Assembly: GCA_963691705.1 (NCBI GenBank)
Contig: OY829539.1
Location: forward strand, 61,416,327-61,480,326
Source: Viola odorata
Lineage: Eukaryota; Streptophyta; Magnoliopsida; Malpighiales; Violaceae
Length of the DNA: 64,000 bases
Direction of reading: 5' to 3'
Each line of letters begins with the position of its first letter. Position 1 is the first letter of the stretch. Below, in pieces: positions 35,789 through 48,087 of the stretch. Both the position numbers and the translations under genes were made by a program. The notes under the pieces were generated by a model, which ran no database searches, was not told the DNA's origin, and saw only the letters and a list, made by a program, of their open reading frames with translations.

Positions 35789-36985
35789 CGAATTCTCCGA
35801 GTCGCGGGCTGCTCGCGTTCACACTGCGCAGTAGAATGTCTCATCGGGCTATCTTTTGATCCACTCGTCCGATTGGGCTGAAACCTACCCCATTCGAAAG
35901 CTAACATCTGAAAATAGTGGAGAAGCTCCTCTCTCCCTAGTCCAGACCTCACTGATCTGAAATAAATCGAACGACGTTGACTGGCGCGTTTTGAAGTCCT
36001 TATCCGCGTAGGATTGCTGTCAGCGAAAATGTCTCGAGCCATAACAAACAAACGGTTCGTGCGTTTGAGCTTAAATTTGGACACAATGTAGAAAATATGC
36101 TTAGGTTTCAGAAACATATTCGATCGCATGATTCTGACTTCTGTAGCTCTGATCGCGCGTCGAACACGTCAAATATAAAAGTAAAATAGGTATGGAATTA
36201 GAGGTAGAAATACAACTTATCACTGTCTACAAGAGTTTGTAGATAATGGTAAGAGGATCGTCCACAGAGACCTCTGGGAAATGTAGTTCTTGGGTTGACT
36301 TCCTCGTCACTGAGTTTTGGTTTGGTAGAATCTGAAACTGAAGACAAAACAGAAAGAAGTAAAAATAGTTTAAAATAGTATTGGCCAAAGTCTTGGCCTA
36401 GACAGGGGTCGAGATTGAAGTAAATCTGATAAAAGGGGATTCCAGGTAAGGGCGATGTGAGAGCTTTGTTCTTATGCTTCGATCATGGATTCAAATGTAT
36501 TCATCTCTTTGTTTATAGTACTGCTTCGATAGAAAGATTGTAACAATAAATTGTTTGAAATTGGAAATAAGATTGCGAATACAAAAGAGGGAGATCCCTT
36601 AGGATTCTTCAAAAAATAGGCTTCAGATCCCTCTGGATTTGCGAACAGAAGCGGCCTGCCAGCAGCCAAGACCCACGCGAAGCGAAGCCCAAAAGGGTGC
36701 CAACGTAACTTCTCAACTGTCTTGTATCGCGAAAAGAGTCTTGGCCGAAGTCTAGGCCAAGACGATCTGACTGGCGCGCTGCTAGAGATGCGAATGTGTC
36801 TTGGCCGAAGTCTAGGCTAAGACAGGAAAATCAGCTTCAGCTATCCAAATCAGAAACTTCATTATTTTGCCAACAGATCAGAACTGCAAAGAAAAGGGGA
36901 AATCAATGATAATTCAGTAGGTTTACTGTCCAAATAAACTAGTAAACGGACAATAAAACATGATGAAATGCAATGCAATCAAATT
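35789..36985 (-). repeat. 3' LTR of the Athila-like element, shortened
   Basis: It matches 40629-42528 except that about 709 bp (41367-42075 of the right copy) is missing at 36528. Short words GTCTTGGCC and TCTAGGCCAAGAC recur (36390, 36738, 36798). Confidence 0.85.
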
Positions 36986-36997
36986 CCCCACACTTAA

Positions 36998-38083
36998 ACT
37001 ATGCTTGCCCCCAAGCATACAGACTCACAGACTCAAAAGAAAAGAAAATTAAAAACACATAAAAACACAAACGACACCAGGACTTCCAGATTTTCACTTT
37101 CGGCTGCTCACTGCACAACTGAAATCACCAAGACATTTGTCTAGCCGACCTAATGCTAGACTAACAAGGACAGTTCAATACCCTAAACATACCCCATCCA
37201 CATGGTATCAAGACACCTCGCAAGATTTATGATAAAGTATAGGGCAACAAGGCTTACCACTGATTTGAGTCCAACCATGTGACATCTATCCCAAAGTGCC
37301 TAAAGACTGGTGCCATTTGAATCACTTTGACTGATTTTTCTTTAAAATTTTCTATGCCCTGCGATATTTTTTTATTTAGGCATACTAAGTGTCCTTTGTA
37401 TTTTTACAGACACAGCACATAGACAGAGCTTGTTCTTTTCTGCGGGAACTTCCACCTTTGCTATGTCTGTCCTATGACGTTCCAACACCTTTTTACTGTC
37501 TCACACTTACATCGGATAGAACAGCACACTCAAATCATTTAGCAGCTAACCTAGTTACCCTAATGAGAGTTGAATTTTTTTTATTTTTTTTTAGCTAAAT
37601 GTCCTTACGACCATGTGGATAGGCAATGTTTGGGAACCATTAGAGTATATGACCCGTAGGCATTGATCTAGTTGTGCTCATTCGCTTCCCTGTTACTATA
37701 GCATTATTTCGCCTAAACAGGTGTCTAAATGTGGTTTCGGTTGTACACTAAACAGCTTAGGCAAAGATCTGGATTTCTTGGTGAGCACTCAACAAAACAG
37801 ACTCAAACATGCAAGGAAAATACAAAAAATAAAAATCATGCAAACAGCAGACTCAAAACTGGACAAACTAATGTAAAAAGAAAACTGAAAACGCAAAAAT
37901 TGACTCAAAATGACACACATCAGACAATATTCACAACAATCACAAAACAGAAATTAAATCTAGAAATTAAAACACCCTCCCCACACTTAAAAGACACAAT
38001 TTCCTCATTGTGTGGAGAGAAAGAAAATAAAAGACATAAATTTAAAAAGAAAGGAAAAGACACGACCTGGGGGCAAAAGTGGC
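36998..38083 (-). other. Untranslated interior of the Athila-like element
   Basis: About 1.1 kb between the polypurine tract and the stop of the 732-codon frame. Short frames here are not recognisable, and no pol domain remnants were seen. Confidence 0.6.
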
Positions 38084-40282
38084 TTAAGCCGCTGGTGGTT
38101 GGGTGTCTTGGCCAGAAGCTTGGCCTAGACTCTGGTCTGGAAGGTCTGTAGGTGTTGGATCTCTTGGAGCAGGAGGAGGCATCGACGGATGTGGTGTCGT
38201 TACTGGCGGCGCTGGAGGCTGGGGCTCATCCTCCTCATCAGATGACTCGGAGTCACTTTTGGAGCTCAAGTTGTCGTACAGGGCTTTGAGGTACTTGAGG
38301 TGGACTTGAAGATGTTGGTACACATGGAGGACGTTGGTCCTAGTGAGCTTCATTTGCTCAAGGAGGACGTCTTGTCGGTCATTAAGTATTTTGGCCCAAC
38401 GAGGTACCTCTGTGCTGGTGGATGCAGATGAAGGGCCTTGCGAAGTGTCTTGGGGCTTGTCTTGGCCTAGACGATCCAGGATAATCTTCTGCTTCTCAAG
38501 GATGAGCAGCTGGCGAGCTTGAAATTCCCTGGCCCAAGTTGGAGGTTCGTTGGTGTTACTGGCAGGAGGATCTTGGCCTGCGTCCTGGCCTAGATCAGCT
38601 GCAGCATTAGGAATGAGAGTGTCTTGGCCTAGATCCTGGGCAATATGGCCCTCTGCTTCTTCTCCAGGGATTTGTACTGGACGCAATTTGTACTTTCCTG
38701 CATTTTTCTTCGAGAAAATGTGCTCCGAAACTGGTGTAAAACCTGTATTACAAGCAACAAACTCTCCGTCCAAATGGAAGTGTCCCATTTGGTCGAAGGA
38801 TCTAAAATCTAGAATTTTGGGGGAGCAACACTTATGTAAATCAGCAGCAGACAAATCAAGACCAACAGTTTGAATAGCAAGCCAAGTAATCAAGGACCCA
38901 AAAATAAGTTTGGTTTTAGACTCACGGGCATGCAACACTTGAACCAAATATAAGCCTAAGTTGACCTTTTTCTGGTGCAAAATGCACCACAGCAGAAACA
39001 GTTCAGACTTGGCTAAATTCCCAGAAACCTTTGTCTTCCCCGAAAGGTTAATAGACAAGGCTCTATGGAGCATTCTAAGTGCTGGGTTCAGAATGGCATG
39101 TGCCTTTGAATTCCTATCAAACTTAACATCCAGATCACCAGTGATCTCTCTAAATGCAACATTATTATCCCAATCAGTGGGATAGTAAAAAATGGCCTCA
39201 TCACTATATGCAAATCCTAACAGAGAATTGAAAGCATTAACAGACAAGTGACTCCATTTATCACACAACCGAAAGTTAATCACATCATCAGCAGCAAGGT
39301 CAGGTTTGTCTCTTCCCCTAACATACAAGGTTTCCTCGTCAAACCAGAAAGATGTGTGAAACTCTAAGCACAATTCAGTGTAGGCATTGCAATCAATGGA
39401 CATAAAAGGGACCCAACCGATGACAAACACAAACTCCCTAATTTTATTTCCTAATCCCATATCATCAAGAAAATAAAATGCCAATCTAGCATATGCAGGA
39501 ATATCACAGGAATGGAAATCACGCAATTTGACTTTGAGGTCTGGTGTGTCAAATTTCAACCAGCCTCGGAGTGTGTGCAGGGGAGGGAGAGATGTTACCT
39601 TAGCAGTCTTGGCTGGAGTCTTGGCCAAGACTGAAACGTCTTCGTCATCCTCAGCATCAGCTTCCTCGATCACCTGCTGCTTGCCTTTGCTTTTGGCAGA
39701 AGAGGGACCGGCAGTAGTTTTGCCCTTCTTAGGGTTTGGAGGCGGTGGTGATGAATCGGGAACCCTCACCGGCTTCTTAGTCGGGGTGTTCTTGTGGGCC
39801 ACTTGCTTGATGCGCCCAGATTTCTTTGGCGGTGCAGTGGTGGCTGGTTTCTTCGCCGGAGGTGGCGGTGGTGGTGTGGGTACAACAGCGGCGGCGGCGG
39901 GCTTAGGTTTTGGGGTCGTAGTGGTGGTCGGAGCTGGGTTTGATGCTCCGGCGGCTGCCATCTTCTTCAACAGCCTGCTCTCCCGCCGGCTGTCTCTCTC
40001 TCCTGTTGACGCGGGAGCAGAGGGACGCATCCTTTTCGCAAGGGGGACGTCGTCGAACTCCTCATCGCTCACGACCACTGCACGGTCGACTCCCTCAACA
40101 CTATCTTCCGATTCTCCGGGCAAATCGTCCTCTGAGGACATTGAATCATCGTTCTCGAGTGTTTCCAGCAGTCGTCTCGCGGCTGAGATGCCGTCGATCG
40201 GGAAGGCAGGCAGCGGAGCGCCACGGAGATCGTCGCTAGCCTCGGGAATGCCAGAGGGTAGGCTCTGTTTTGGCGGGCTCAT
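38084..40282 (-). CDS. Athila ORF-1-like retrotransposon protein, 732 residues, intact
   Basis: An uninterrupted 732-codon frame. Residues 1-240 are low-complexity: acidic, then Pro, Ala and Lys-rich with KKPATTAPPKKSGRIKQ-type basic patches. The middle (about 240-530) matches the pattern of the Arabidopsis retrotransposon ORF-1 (ATHILA) family: CNAYTELCLEFHTSFWF, WSHLSVNAFNSLLGF, AHAILNPALRMLHRAL, KSELFLLWCILHQKKV and LIFGSLITWLAIQTVGLDL. The C-terminal third has LGQD-type repeats (QDLGQD, DLGQDAGQD, RLGQD, SLGQASGQD), two PxWA repeats and an acidic then Pro-rich tail. Its role in the element is not established; a structural or packaging-type function is only a guess. Confidence 0.85.
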   Translation of the reverse strand: MSPPKQSLPSGIPEASDDLRGAPLPAFPIDGISAARRLLETLENDDSMSSEDDLPGESEDSVEGVDRAVVVSDEEFDDVPLAKRMRPSAPASTGERDSRRESRLLKKMAAAGASNPAPTTTTTPKPKPAAAAVVPTPPPPPPAKKPATTAPPKKSGRIKQVAHKNTPTKKPVRVPDSSPPPPNPKKGKTTAGPSSAKSKGKQQVIEEADAEDDEDVSVLAKTPAKTAKVTSLPPLHTLRGWLKFDTPDLKVKLRDFHSCDIPAYARLAFYFLDDMGLGNKIREFVFVIGWVPFMSIDCNAYTELCLEFHTSFWFDEETLYVRGRDKPDLAADDVINFRLCDKWSHLSVNAFNSLLGFAYSDEAIFYYPTDWDNNVAFREITGDLDVKFDRNSKAHAILNPALRMLHRALSINLSGKTKVSGNLAKSELFLLWCILHQKKVNLGLYLVQVLHARESKTKLIFGSLITWLAIQTVGLDLSAADLHKCCSPKILDFRSFDQMGHFHLDGEFVACNTGFTPVSEHIFSKKNAGKYKLRPVQIPGEEAEGHIAQDLGQDTLIPNAAADLGQDAGQDPPASNTNEPPTWAREFQARQLLILEKQKIILDRLGQDKPQDTSQGPSSASTSTEVPRWAKILNDRQDVLLEQMKLTRTNVLHVYQHLQVHLKYLKALYDNLSSKSDSESSDEEDEPQPPAPPVTTPHPSMPPPAPRDPTPTDLPDQSLGQASGQDTQPPAA

Positions 40283-40628
40283 TGAGAATTGAGAATGGTG
40301 GGTTTTGAGTTCTAGTTTTTGAGATTTGTGCGATTGAGGAAGAAGAAGAAGGAGGGACTGTTGCTTTTTAGCTCAGGTGAGAGGGCGGATTTGTTGGTTT
40401 ACGTGGGTAAGTAGTGTCAGAGTGGGAGGGGAATACACAGAGGTGGTGGTTTGATTTTCCCACGTTTCCCATAAATTCCATTTAATTGCTTTTTGGATTT
40501 GTCCATTCAAAAAGCAATTAAAGGCTTTAAAAAGACTGCGCTGACACGTGTCCCACTAACTAAGAAAATTCGACTCTGATGCATAACAGTCTAGCCCATA
40601 GGCTTGGCCAAGCTCTTGGCCAACCTTC

Positions 40629-42528
40629 TTCAAATTCCCCGAGTCGCGGGCTGCTCGCGTTCACACTGCGCAGTAGAATGTCTCATCGGGTTATCTTTTG
40701 ATCCACTCGTCCGATTGGGCTGAAACCTACCCCATTCGAAAGCTAACATCTGAAAATAGTGGAGAAGCTCCTCTCTCTCTAGTCCAGACCTCACTGATCT
40801 GAAATAAATCGAACGGCGTTGACTGGCGCGTTTTGAAGTCCTTATCCGCGTAGGATTGCTGTCAGCGAAAATGTCTCGAGCCATAACAAACAAACGGTTC
40901 GTGCGTTTGAGCTTAAATTTGGACACAATGTAGAAAATATGCTTAGGTTTCAGAAACATATTCGATCGCATGATTCTGACTTCTGTAGCTCTGATCGCGC
41001 GTCGAACATGTCAAATATAAAAGTAAAATAGGTATGGAATTAGAGGTAGAAATACAACTTATCACTGTCTACAAGAGTTTGTAGATGATGGTAAGAGGAT
41101 CGTCCACAGAGACCTCTAGGAAATGTAGTTCTTGGGTTGACTTCCTCGTCACTGAGTTTTGGTTTGGTAGAATCTGAAACTGAAGACAAAACAGAAAGAA
41201 GTAAAAATAGTTTAAAATAGTATTGGCCAAAGTCTTGGCCTAGACAGGGGTCGAGATTAAAGTAAATCCGATAAAAGGGGATTCCAGGTAAGGGCGATGT
41301 GAGAGCTTTGTTCTTATGCTTCGATCATGGATTCAAATGTATTCATCTCTTTGTTTATAGTACTGCTATAGAGTGGAGGTGCTCCTGTTCACTCCTGTCT
41401 TCCCTCCTCTTCAAATTACCTGGCGGTGCTCCCTTTCCTGATAATCCTAGCCAAGGGACACCTTGCTGGTTAAAGGGTTTATCCGTTTGACTGCTGTCTT
41501 GAATGGCTGTTCGCTTCCTCAATGGTATAGGGGAAGACAGTACCTAGGCCAAGGTATCTCCCTATAGAGATCCTAGGTTGTCAATCTGGTCTTGACCTAG
41601 GTTGCTTATTTCTTCTAGTCTAGCTCGAGACTAGTTGCCTACTTTGTCTAGCCGACGGGTGCTCCCTTTCCGTCTAGACCGGCTACAACTCTTCTCTACT
41701 AGAGTGCAAGGATGATCAAACCTTGTCTCTAGTGAGTAAGCGATGAATTAAGCTTAAGAAATAAATAAATACAAGTAAAGAGATTATAAAGCACGGTTTA
41801 ATCTCACGAATGCATAAGAACTTCAGCTCATCAGCCCTTACCAAGAATAGGTGTTTAGTTAATCATACTCATAATTAACAAGACAATATATATTTTTGCT
41901 TAAATAATAAATCCGAGATTTTAAATAAAATCCGGAGCAAAGTTTTTAACAATGTCGAAGAAGGGGAAAAGAGAAGAAGGGGTCGGATTCGATCCGGACA
42001 GAGGAGGAACAATGTTTGGCTAAATAGCCCTAAAACTCCTCTGTCCTACTTCAACTCAACTTCCTAGAAAATCCCTTAGAAAGATTGTAACAATAAATTG
42101 TTTGAAATTGGAAATAACATCGCGAATACAAAAAAGGGAGATCCCTTAGGATTCTTCAAAAGATAGGCTTCAGATCCCTCTGGATTTGCGAACAGAAGCG
42201 GCCTACCAGCAGCCAAGCCCCACGCGAAGCGAAGCCCAAAAGGGTGCCAACGTAATTTCTCAACTGTCTTGTATCGTGAAAAGAGTCTTGGCCGAAGTCT
42301 AGGCCAAGACGATCTGACTGGCGTGCTGCTAGAGATGCGAATGTGTCTTGGCCGAAGTCTAGGCCAAGACAGGAAAATCAGCTTCAGCTATCCAAATCAG
42401 AAACTTCATTATTTTGCCAACAGATCAGAACTGCAAAGAAAAGGGGAAATCAAGGATAATTCAGTAGGTTTACTATCCAAATAAACTAGTAAACGGACAA
42501 TAAAACATGATGAAATGCAATGCAATCA
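40629..42528 (-). repeat. 5' LTR of the Athila-like element, longer version
   Basis: It includes a block (41367-42075) absent from the other LTR. That block carries the same GTCTTG-GACCTAGG and CTAGGCCAAGG words as the rest, so it is more likely native sequence lost from the left copy than a new insertion. It ends CAATGCAATCA on the plus strand. Confidence 0.8.
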
Positions 42529-42975
42529 AGCTCCGTCTAGGTTTTGACAAAATCGCCTGTTGCATCTGCGCCTAGAACTCTTGCATGCAAGATTGTCATC
42601 TCGAACCTTCTTGAGTTCTACTCGTCAAAATGCTCTGAAACTTAGATACAACCTTTCTAAGACTCCAATCGATCTTGTATATGTGCTAGATCTTTGATTG
42701 AAGCCGTTCTTCCATAGGTTGACTCGGATGGATGCCAAACCTTACGCTAGGCGCCTCCAAGTCACCTTCCATGTCATCCTTCGCGTAACGTCTTGATCAA
42801 GCAACGTCTCCTGCCTTGTCTCCATGTCTAGAGGTTGTAGTAACCTCACTGGATGCTTTGCAACATCTTGGGCTCGACGCTTTTGGTTGATTGGCCTTGG
42901 TCGCAAGGCGTGTGCGTGTTGTGCGTGCGCTTGGGCTAGCCTCGGGGCTAGGATCGTATCAAGCTGGACCCATCA
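42529..42975 (-). mobile_element. Inner part of a Ty1/copia 3' LTR
   Basis: On the minus strand a polypurine tract (GGGAGGGGGAGAA) is followed by TGATGGGTCC at 42975, the usual TG start of an LTR. The sequence continues to 42529, where the Athila-like element begins. Confidence 0.65.
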
Positions 42976-43011
42976 ATTCTCCCCCTCCCGTTCATAGGGG
43001 AATAAAACTTA

Positions 43012-44215
43012 TTACTGCAGAAGAATCATGCCAGATAAACTGGCACACAACTCAAACTTTTCACGAGGTACGACCTTGGTTAACATATCAGCCGAATTAT
43101 TGTCGGTGTGGATTTTCTTTATCTCGAAATATTTCTGATCGACGACATCTCTTATCCAGTGATACCTTAAATCAATGTGCTTCGTTCTACTGTGTTACAT
43201 GGCATTCTTGTTGAAGTCAATTGCACTTTGACTATCACAGTAGAACACATACTCATTCTGATTGAGTTTTAATTCTTGAAAGAACCGCTGAAACCATATC
43301 ATTTCTTTTCCAGCTTCCGCAGCGGCTATGTACTTTGCCTTTGTCGCGGACAAAGCAACACATTTTTACAATCGGGATTGTCATGATACAACTCCCTCTG
43401 CAAAAGTAAACAAGTATCCTGATGTTAACTTTCTGTTGTCAACATCACCAGCCATGTCTGCGTCGGTATATCCTACAAGAACGAGGTTAGCTCCCCCGTA
43501 ACACAAGCACATTTTTGAACTCCCTCTCAGGTATCTGAAAATCCACTTAACCGCTTTCCAATGTTCCTTTCCCGGATTGGATAGAAACATGGGGATAGAA
43601 ACATGCTCACAACTCCAACCGCATGAGCCAAATCCGATCTTGTGCACACCATAGCATACATCAGACTCCCAACATCTGATGAATATGGAATTAAGTCCAT
43701 TTCTGATTTCTCCTCCTCGGTGGATGGGCATAATCTTTTACTGAGTTTGAAATGACCAATAAGAGGTGTAGTAACCGGCTTGGCATTTTTCATGTTGAAT
43801 CTCTCCAAGATTTGTTCGATATATTTCTCCTGTGACAGCCAAATTTTCTTTCTTTGCCTATCACGAATAATCTTCATGCCCAAAATTTGATCACCCGGTC
43901 CTAGATCCTTCATGTCAAAGGATTTAGACAAATCCTTTTTCAACTTGCTGATAGCTTGAACATTTTGTCCAACAATCAACATGTTATCCACGTACAACAA
44001 TAAGATGATGAAGTCACCTCTAGAGAAAGTCTTGTGATAAACACATGAGTCTGCATTCGTTCTGGTATAATTGTTATCTACCATAAATGAATCAAACTTC
44101 TTATACCACTGTCTTGGAGCCTGTTTCAGGTTGTTCCATGTAAATATTTTCTTCCAAGTCACCATAAAGAAATGCATTCTTCATCTAGTTGCTCAACTTC
44201 TAGGTCCATACTGGC
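43012..44215 (-). pseudogene. Ty1/copia polyprotein remnant (reverse transcriptase to RNase H)
   Basis: Read on the minus strand. Reverse transcriptase pieces include LKQAPRQWYKKFDSFM, FIILLLYVDNMLIVG (the YVDD-type box reads YVDN), SFDMKDLG and LGMKI. Then come MYAMVCTRSDLAHAVGVVS, HWKAVKWIFRYLRG, the RNase H run KYIAAAEAGKEMIWF, and HIDLRYHWIRD to a stop at 43012. A frameshift near 43550, an internal stop in the RNase H part, and a deletion between the MEQP and LKQAP motifs show it is dead. Protease and integrase are missing; the left part was lost at 44215, where PLC-array sequence begins. Confidence 0.88.
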
Positions 44216-44216
44216 T

Positions 44217-44885
44217 GCTAGCCCAACCCATCCAAACTATTCCTACCGGAGTTTTTATAATTAACTTGAACATGTTTGCCATAGTGAAATTCACGCACTT
44301 CAGCAGAAAATCAAGGCACTCCCCTTTGCTTACAGGGACTCAATTGAGAAAAATGGACCCATATAGGAGTGAAAATGACTATTATGCCTTAAGCAAAGAA
44401 TAACTCACTGTTTCATTTTATTGACTATGCTAATTTATCAATGAGAAGTATTATAAGTGAGCTGCTTTTGTGTTAAAAATACACTTTTTTTCTTCTTCTG
44501 GATTCTATGTTCTAACAGGCAGTAAAAATGACAGCAATGTTGCTCCAAGAAGCCACTTTAGTTGAATTGATCTGCTACTCGAAAACGTAGAGTTTGATTC
44601 GCGAGCAGAAGAGCCACCAGGGCCTGGTGCATTACCAGGCTCAGGTATGTTGCATGCTCCGAAGGTCATATTAGACTACACAAAAGAAACAAAGAAGATA
44701 AAAAATGTTAATAATGACCATTTACTCTCATTTAAAGTTAAAATGCATCCCTCTAGATTGAAGTGGATGTTGAAGAATAATACCTTGCACAATGCGATAT
44801 TTCCGCACCCGCAAACAAGATGGCCATTTGCAATATCCGCTGCAGCTGGTGCACCCCCGCCATCGCTCCTCTGCAGTGTTTTTTA
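44217..44885 (-). pseudogene. PLC-like phosphodiesterase pseudogene, copy 3 (3' end only), with the empty PIF site
   Basis: On the minus strand, exon 44870-44784 encodes [22 protein letters not shown] and exon 44675-44505 encodes NMTFGACNIPEPGNAPGPGG then the hydrophobic tail IQLKWLLGATLLSFLLPV. The last exon is fully open, unlike copy 2, which has a stop after NIP. Downstream DNA (44217-44405) matches 26335-26497 and resumes matching 33187 onwards, so this copy preserves the target without the 6.7-kb PIF element. Everything upstream of 44885 is lost. Confidence 0.88.
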
Positions 44886-45503
44886 ACTATAAAAAAATCA
44901 TTCGTCAATCACTATCATTGAACTACTTTTCTAACTAAAAAAAAGTATACGAAACTCTTGTAAAATTGTACTACTTGTTTATATTGTTTCTTAGTAATAT
45001 TATCTTCCTTTTTAAAGTATAAATAATAACAATAACAATAATAATAATATTAATATTCTATGCATATAAAATGGAGGAAGCAGCTCCAACTTTGACTCCC
45101 TCCTCCGACCACCTCGTTTCCCCTTTCTTTCATTATTTATATATATACACAAGTATAAATATAAATATAAATAATTCCAATTCTCTCTTTCTAACAACCT
45201 CCATAACCTGTTTCCCTGAAGCTCCAAAAGCAGCCAACTAGCTCTAGTTCCTCTCCTTTTTCACTCTTTTTGATCTTCCATTTTCATGGTTTCAGCTTTA
45301 CTTTACATATTTTGTTGCAAAATAATGGGTTTTCTTTCTCTCTTTCTTTTTCCTATGTACTTCCCATTCTGCTCATACCCTGACACTCTCTCCTGTTCAT
45401 AATTTTAACTTTTTTTTATTGTTTCTGCCACCTGATTCCGTTGCAGGAGCTAAAAAAACTCAGAAAAAGGTGAAAAACTGATATCAGAAAGAAGAAGAAG
45501 AAG
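44886..45503. other. Upstream region of the bHLH first exon
   Basis: AT-rich, with a TATATATA stretch near 45140 and CT-rich leader sequence. It plausibly carries the promoter and 5' UTR of the 45504 exon. A minus-strand frame here is low-complexity. Confidence 0.5.
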
Positions 45504-45800
45504 ATGTATATGGAAGAGACAGGTGGGTGTTTTGATCCAAACACCATTGATGAAGGTGTTGTTGATATGGGTTTTATTCAAGCTGTGCCTCTAATGGCAG
45601 GCAGCACAACAAACAGCCACAGCAGCAGCTTTGAGGATAATAACCTCAAATTATCCATGGAAGATCAACAACAACAGGAAGAAGATCATGCCATGGAAAT
45701 CCATCTCCAACAACAACAGCAGCAGCAGCAATTGGGTTTTGACAACAACAATTCCCTTTTAATCCAACAAGACCCATCTTCTTCCTCAAGTAATAGACAG
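45504..45800 (+). pseudogene. Orphan first exon of a bHLH10/89/91-type transcription factor
   Basis: 99 codons ending at a GT donor (AGACAG|GTAAAT). The start MYMEETGGCFDPNTIDEG and the later TTNSHSSSFEDNNLKLSM resemble the N-terminus of the Arabidopsis bHLH010/089/091 group (MYEE...CFDPNS..., TTNSFDDDLK), factors needed for tapetum and pollen development. It also has Gln-rich runs. The DNA-binding bHLH exon, which should follow, is not found before unrelated phytoene desaturase sequence at 47377. I infer a truncated gene or gene fragment. The exon itself has no lesion, so a long-intron gene running past foreign insertions cannot be wholly excluded. Confidence 0.65.
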
Positions 45801-47427
<1,627 letters not shown>

Positions 47428-47599
47428 TCATGCGTTTTTTAACTGAGAAACTTTGAAAAATCTTATAGAAAGTATCTTTACGCGGTCGTTGAAAAAAAAG
47501 TCTTAGAAATCACTTATGTTGCACTATTACCAGCATGAGAATAAAAAGGATTAGCAAAGTTCCAAGACACTAGCTCAATGAAAGGTCTAACCTTGGAGT

Positions 47600-48010
47600 T
47601 TTCACAACATGGTATAATACATAATGAGGCCGCAAGGGCATTATAGACCTTTTGCCCTTCCCATCAAAGGGCCACTGTCAGCACATCAGTTAGAATCACC
47701 CAGTCAGCCTTTGAGTCAAACGGCCACTCGGTTAGGGGACCCGAAAGCCTTTAATTCAAACGGCCAGCCTGTAGCCTAACGGTGCTGGGAGAGGGTGTGT
47801 CGCAATGACACGTGTCCTGCTATCGGATGTCGCACCTTAGTGACCGACTGTTGAGGGTAAGGCCTATAAATACCCCCCTTCCCCTCTAGCGGAAGGTACG
47901 TACACACAATTTTTACTATTTACTCGAACCATCAATACTCTCATTTCCCACTCGAACTAACTTGACCGTCGGAGCCTCTACGACGGAGGTCCCTTCCGGT
48001 GCTTTTCAGG
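47600..48010 (+). mobile_element. Possible solo LTR or LTR fragment
   Basis: The layout is LTR-like: a CTATAAATAC TATA box at 47864-47873, then a leader that includes ACTTGACCGTCGGAG and CCTTCCGGTGC. These resemble R/U5 regions of plant Ty3/gypsy LTRs (GAGCGTCGGAG words). I could not fix both ends or a target duplication. Confidence 0.4.
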
Positions 48011-48087
48011 TACCATGTGGCAGAATAGACCTATCTGACGGATCCACACAGCAATCCTAGATCTACCCCAACACATACCATTACGAT

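Larger units (their letters stand above)
35789..42528 (-). mobile_element. Non-autonomous Athila-like LTR retrotransposon
   Basis: Two direct repeats flank an interior of about 3.6 kb: 35789-36985 on the left and 40629-42528 on the right. On the minus strand a polypurine tract (AAGTGTGGGG at about 36988-36997) abuts the left repeat, which starts TGATTGCATTGC, so the element reads right to left. The interior has one long frame (38084-40282) of the Athila ORF-1 type and no protease, reverse transcriptase or integrase. The shared repeat blocks are nearly identical, with about ten mismatches in 740 bp by eye, so insertion looks young. I could not find a primer-binding site or a clean 5-bp target duplication. 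Confidence 0.8.

Noticed and set aside
35701..36129. 142-codon minus frame, repeated at 40630-40971
   Set aside because: It is part of the LTR repeat in both places, with no recognisable domain. Most likely an open stretch of LTR, not a gene.
38084..40282. The 732-codon frame as a host gene
   Set aside because: It lies between long direct repeats with a polypurine tract and matches the Athila ORF-1 pattern, so it is an element protein.
39528..40292. 254-codon plus frame rich in Gly, Val and Ser
   Set aside because: It is exactly antisense to the low-complexity N-terminal part of the Athila-like ORF.
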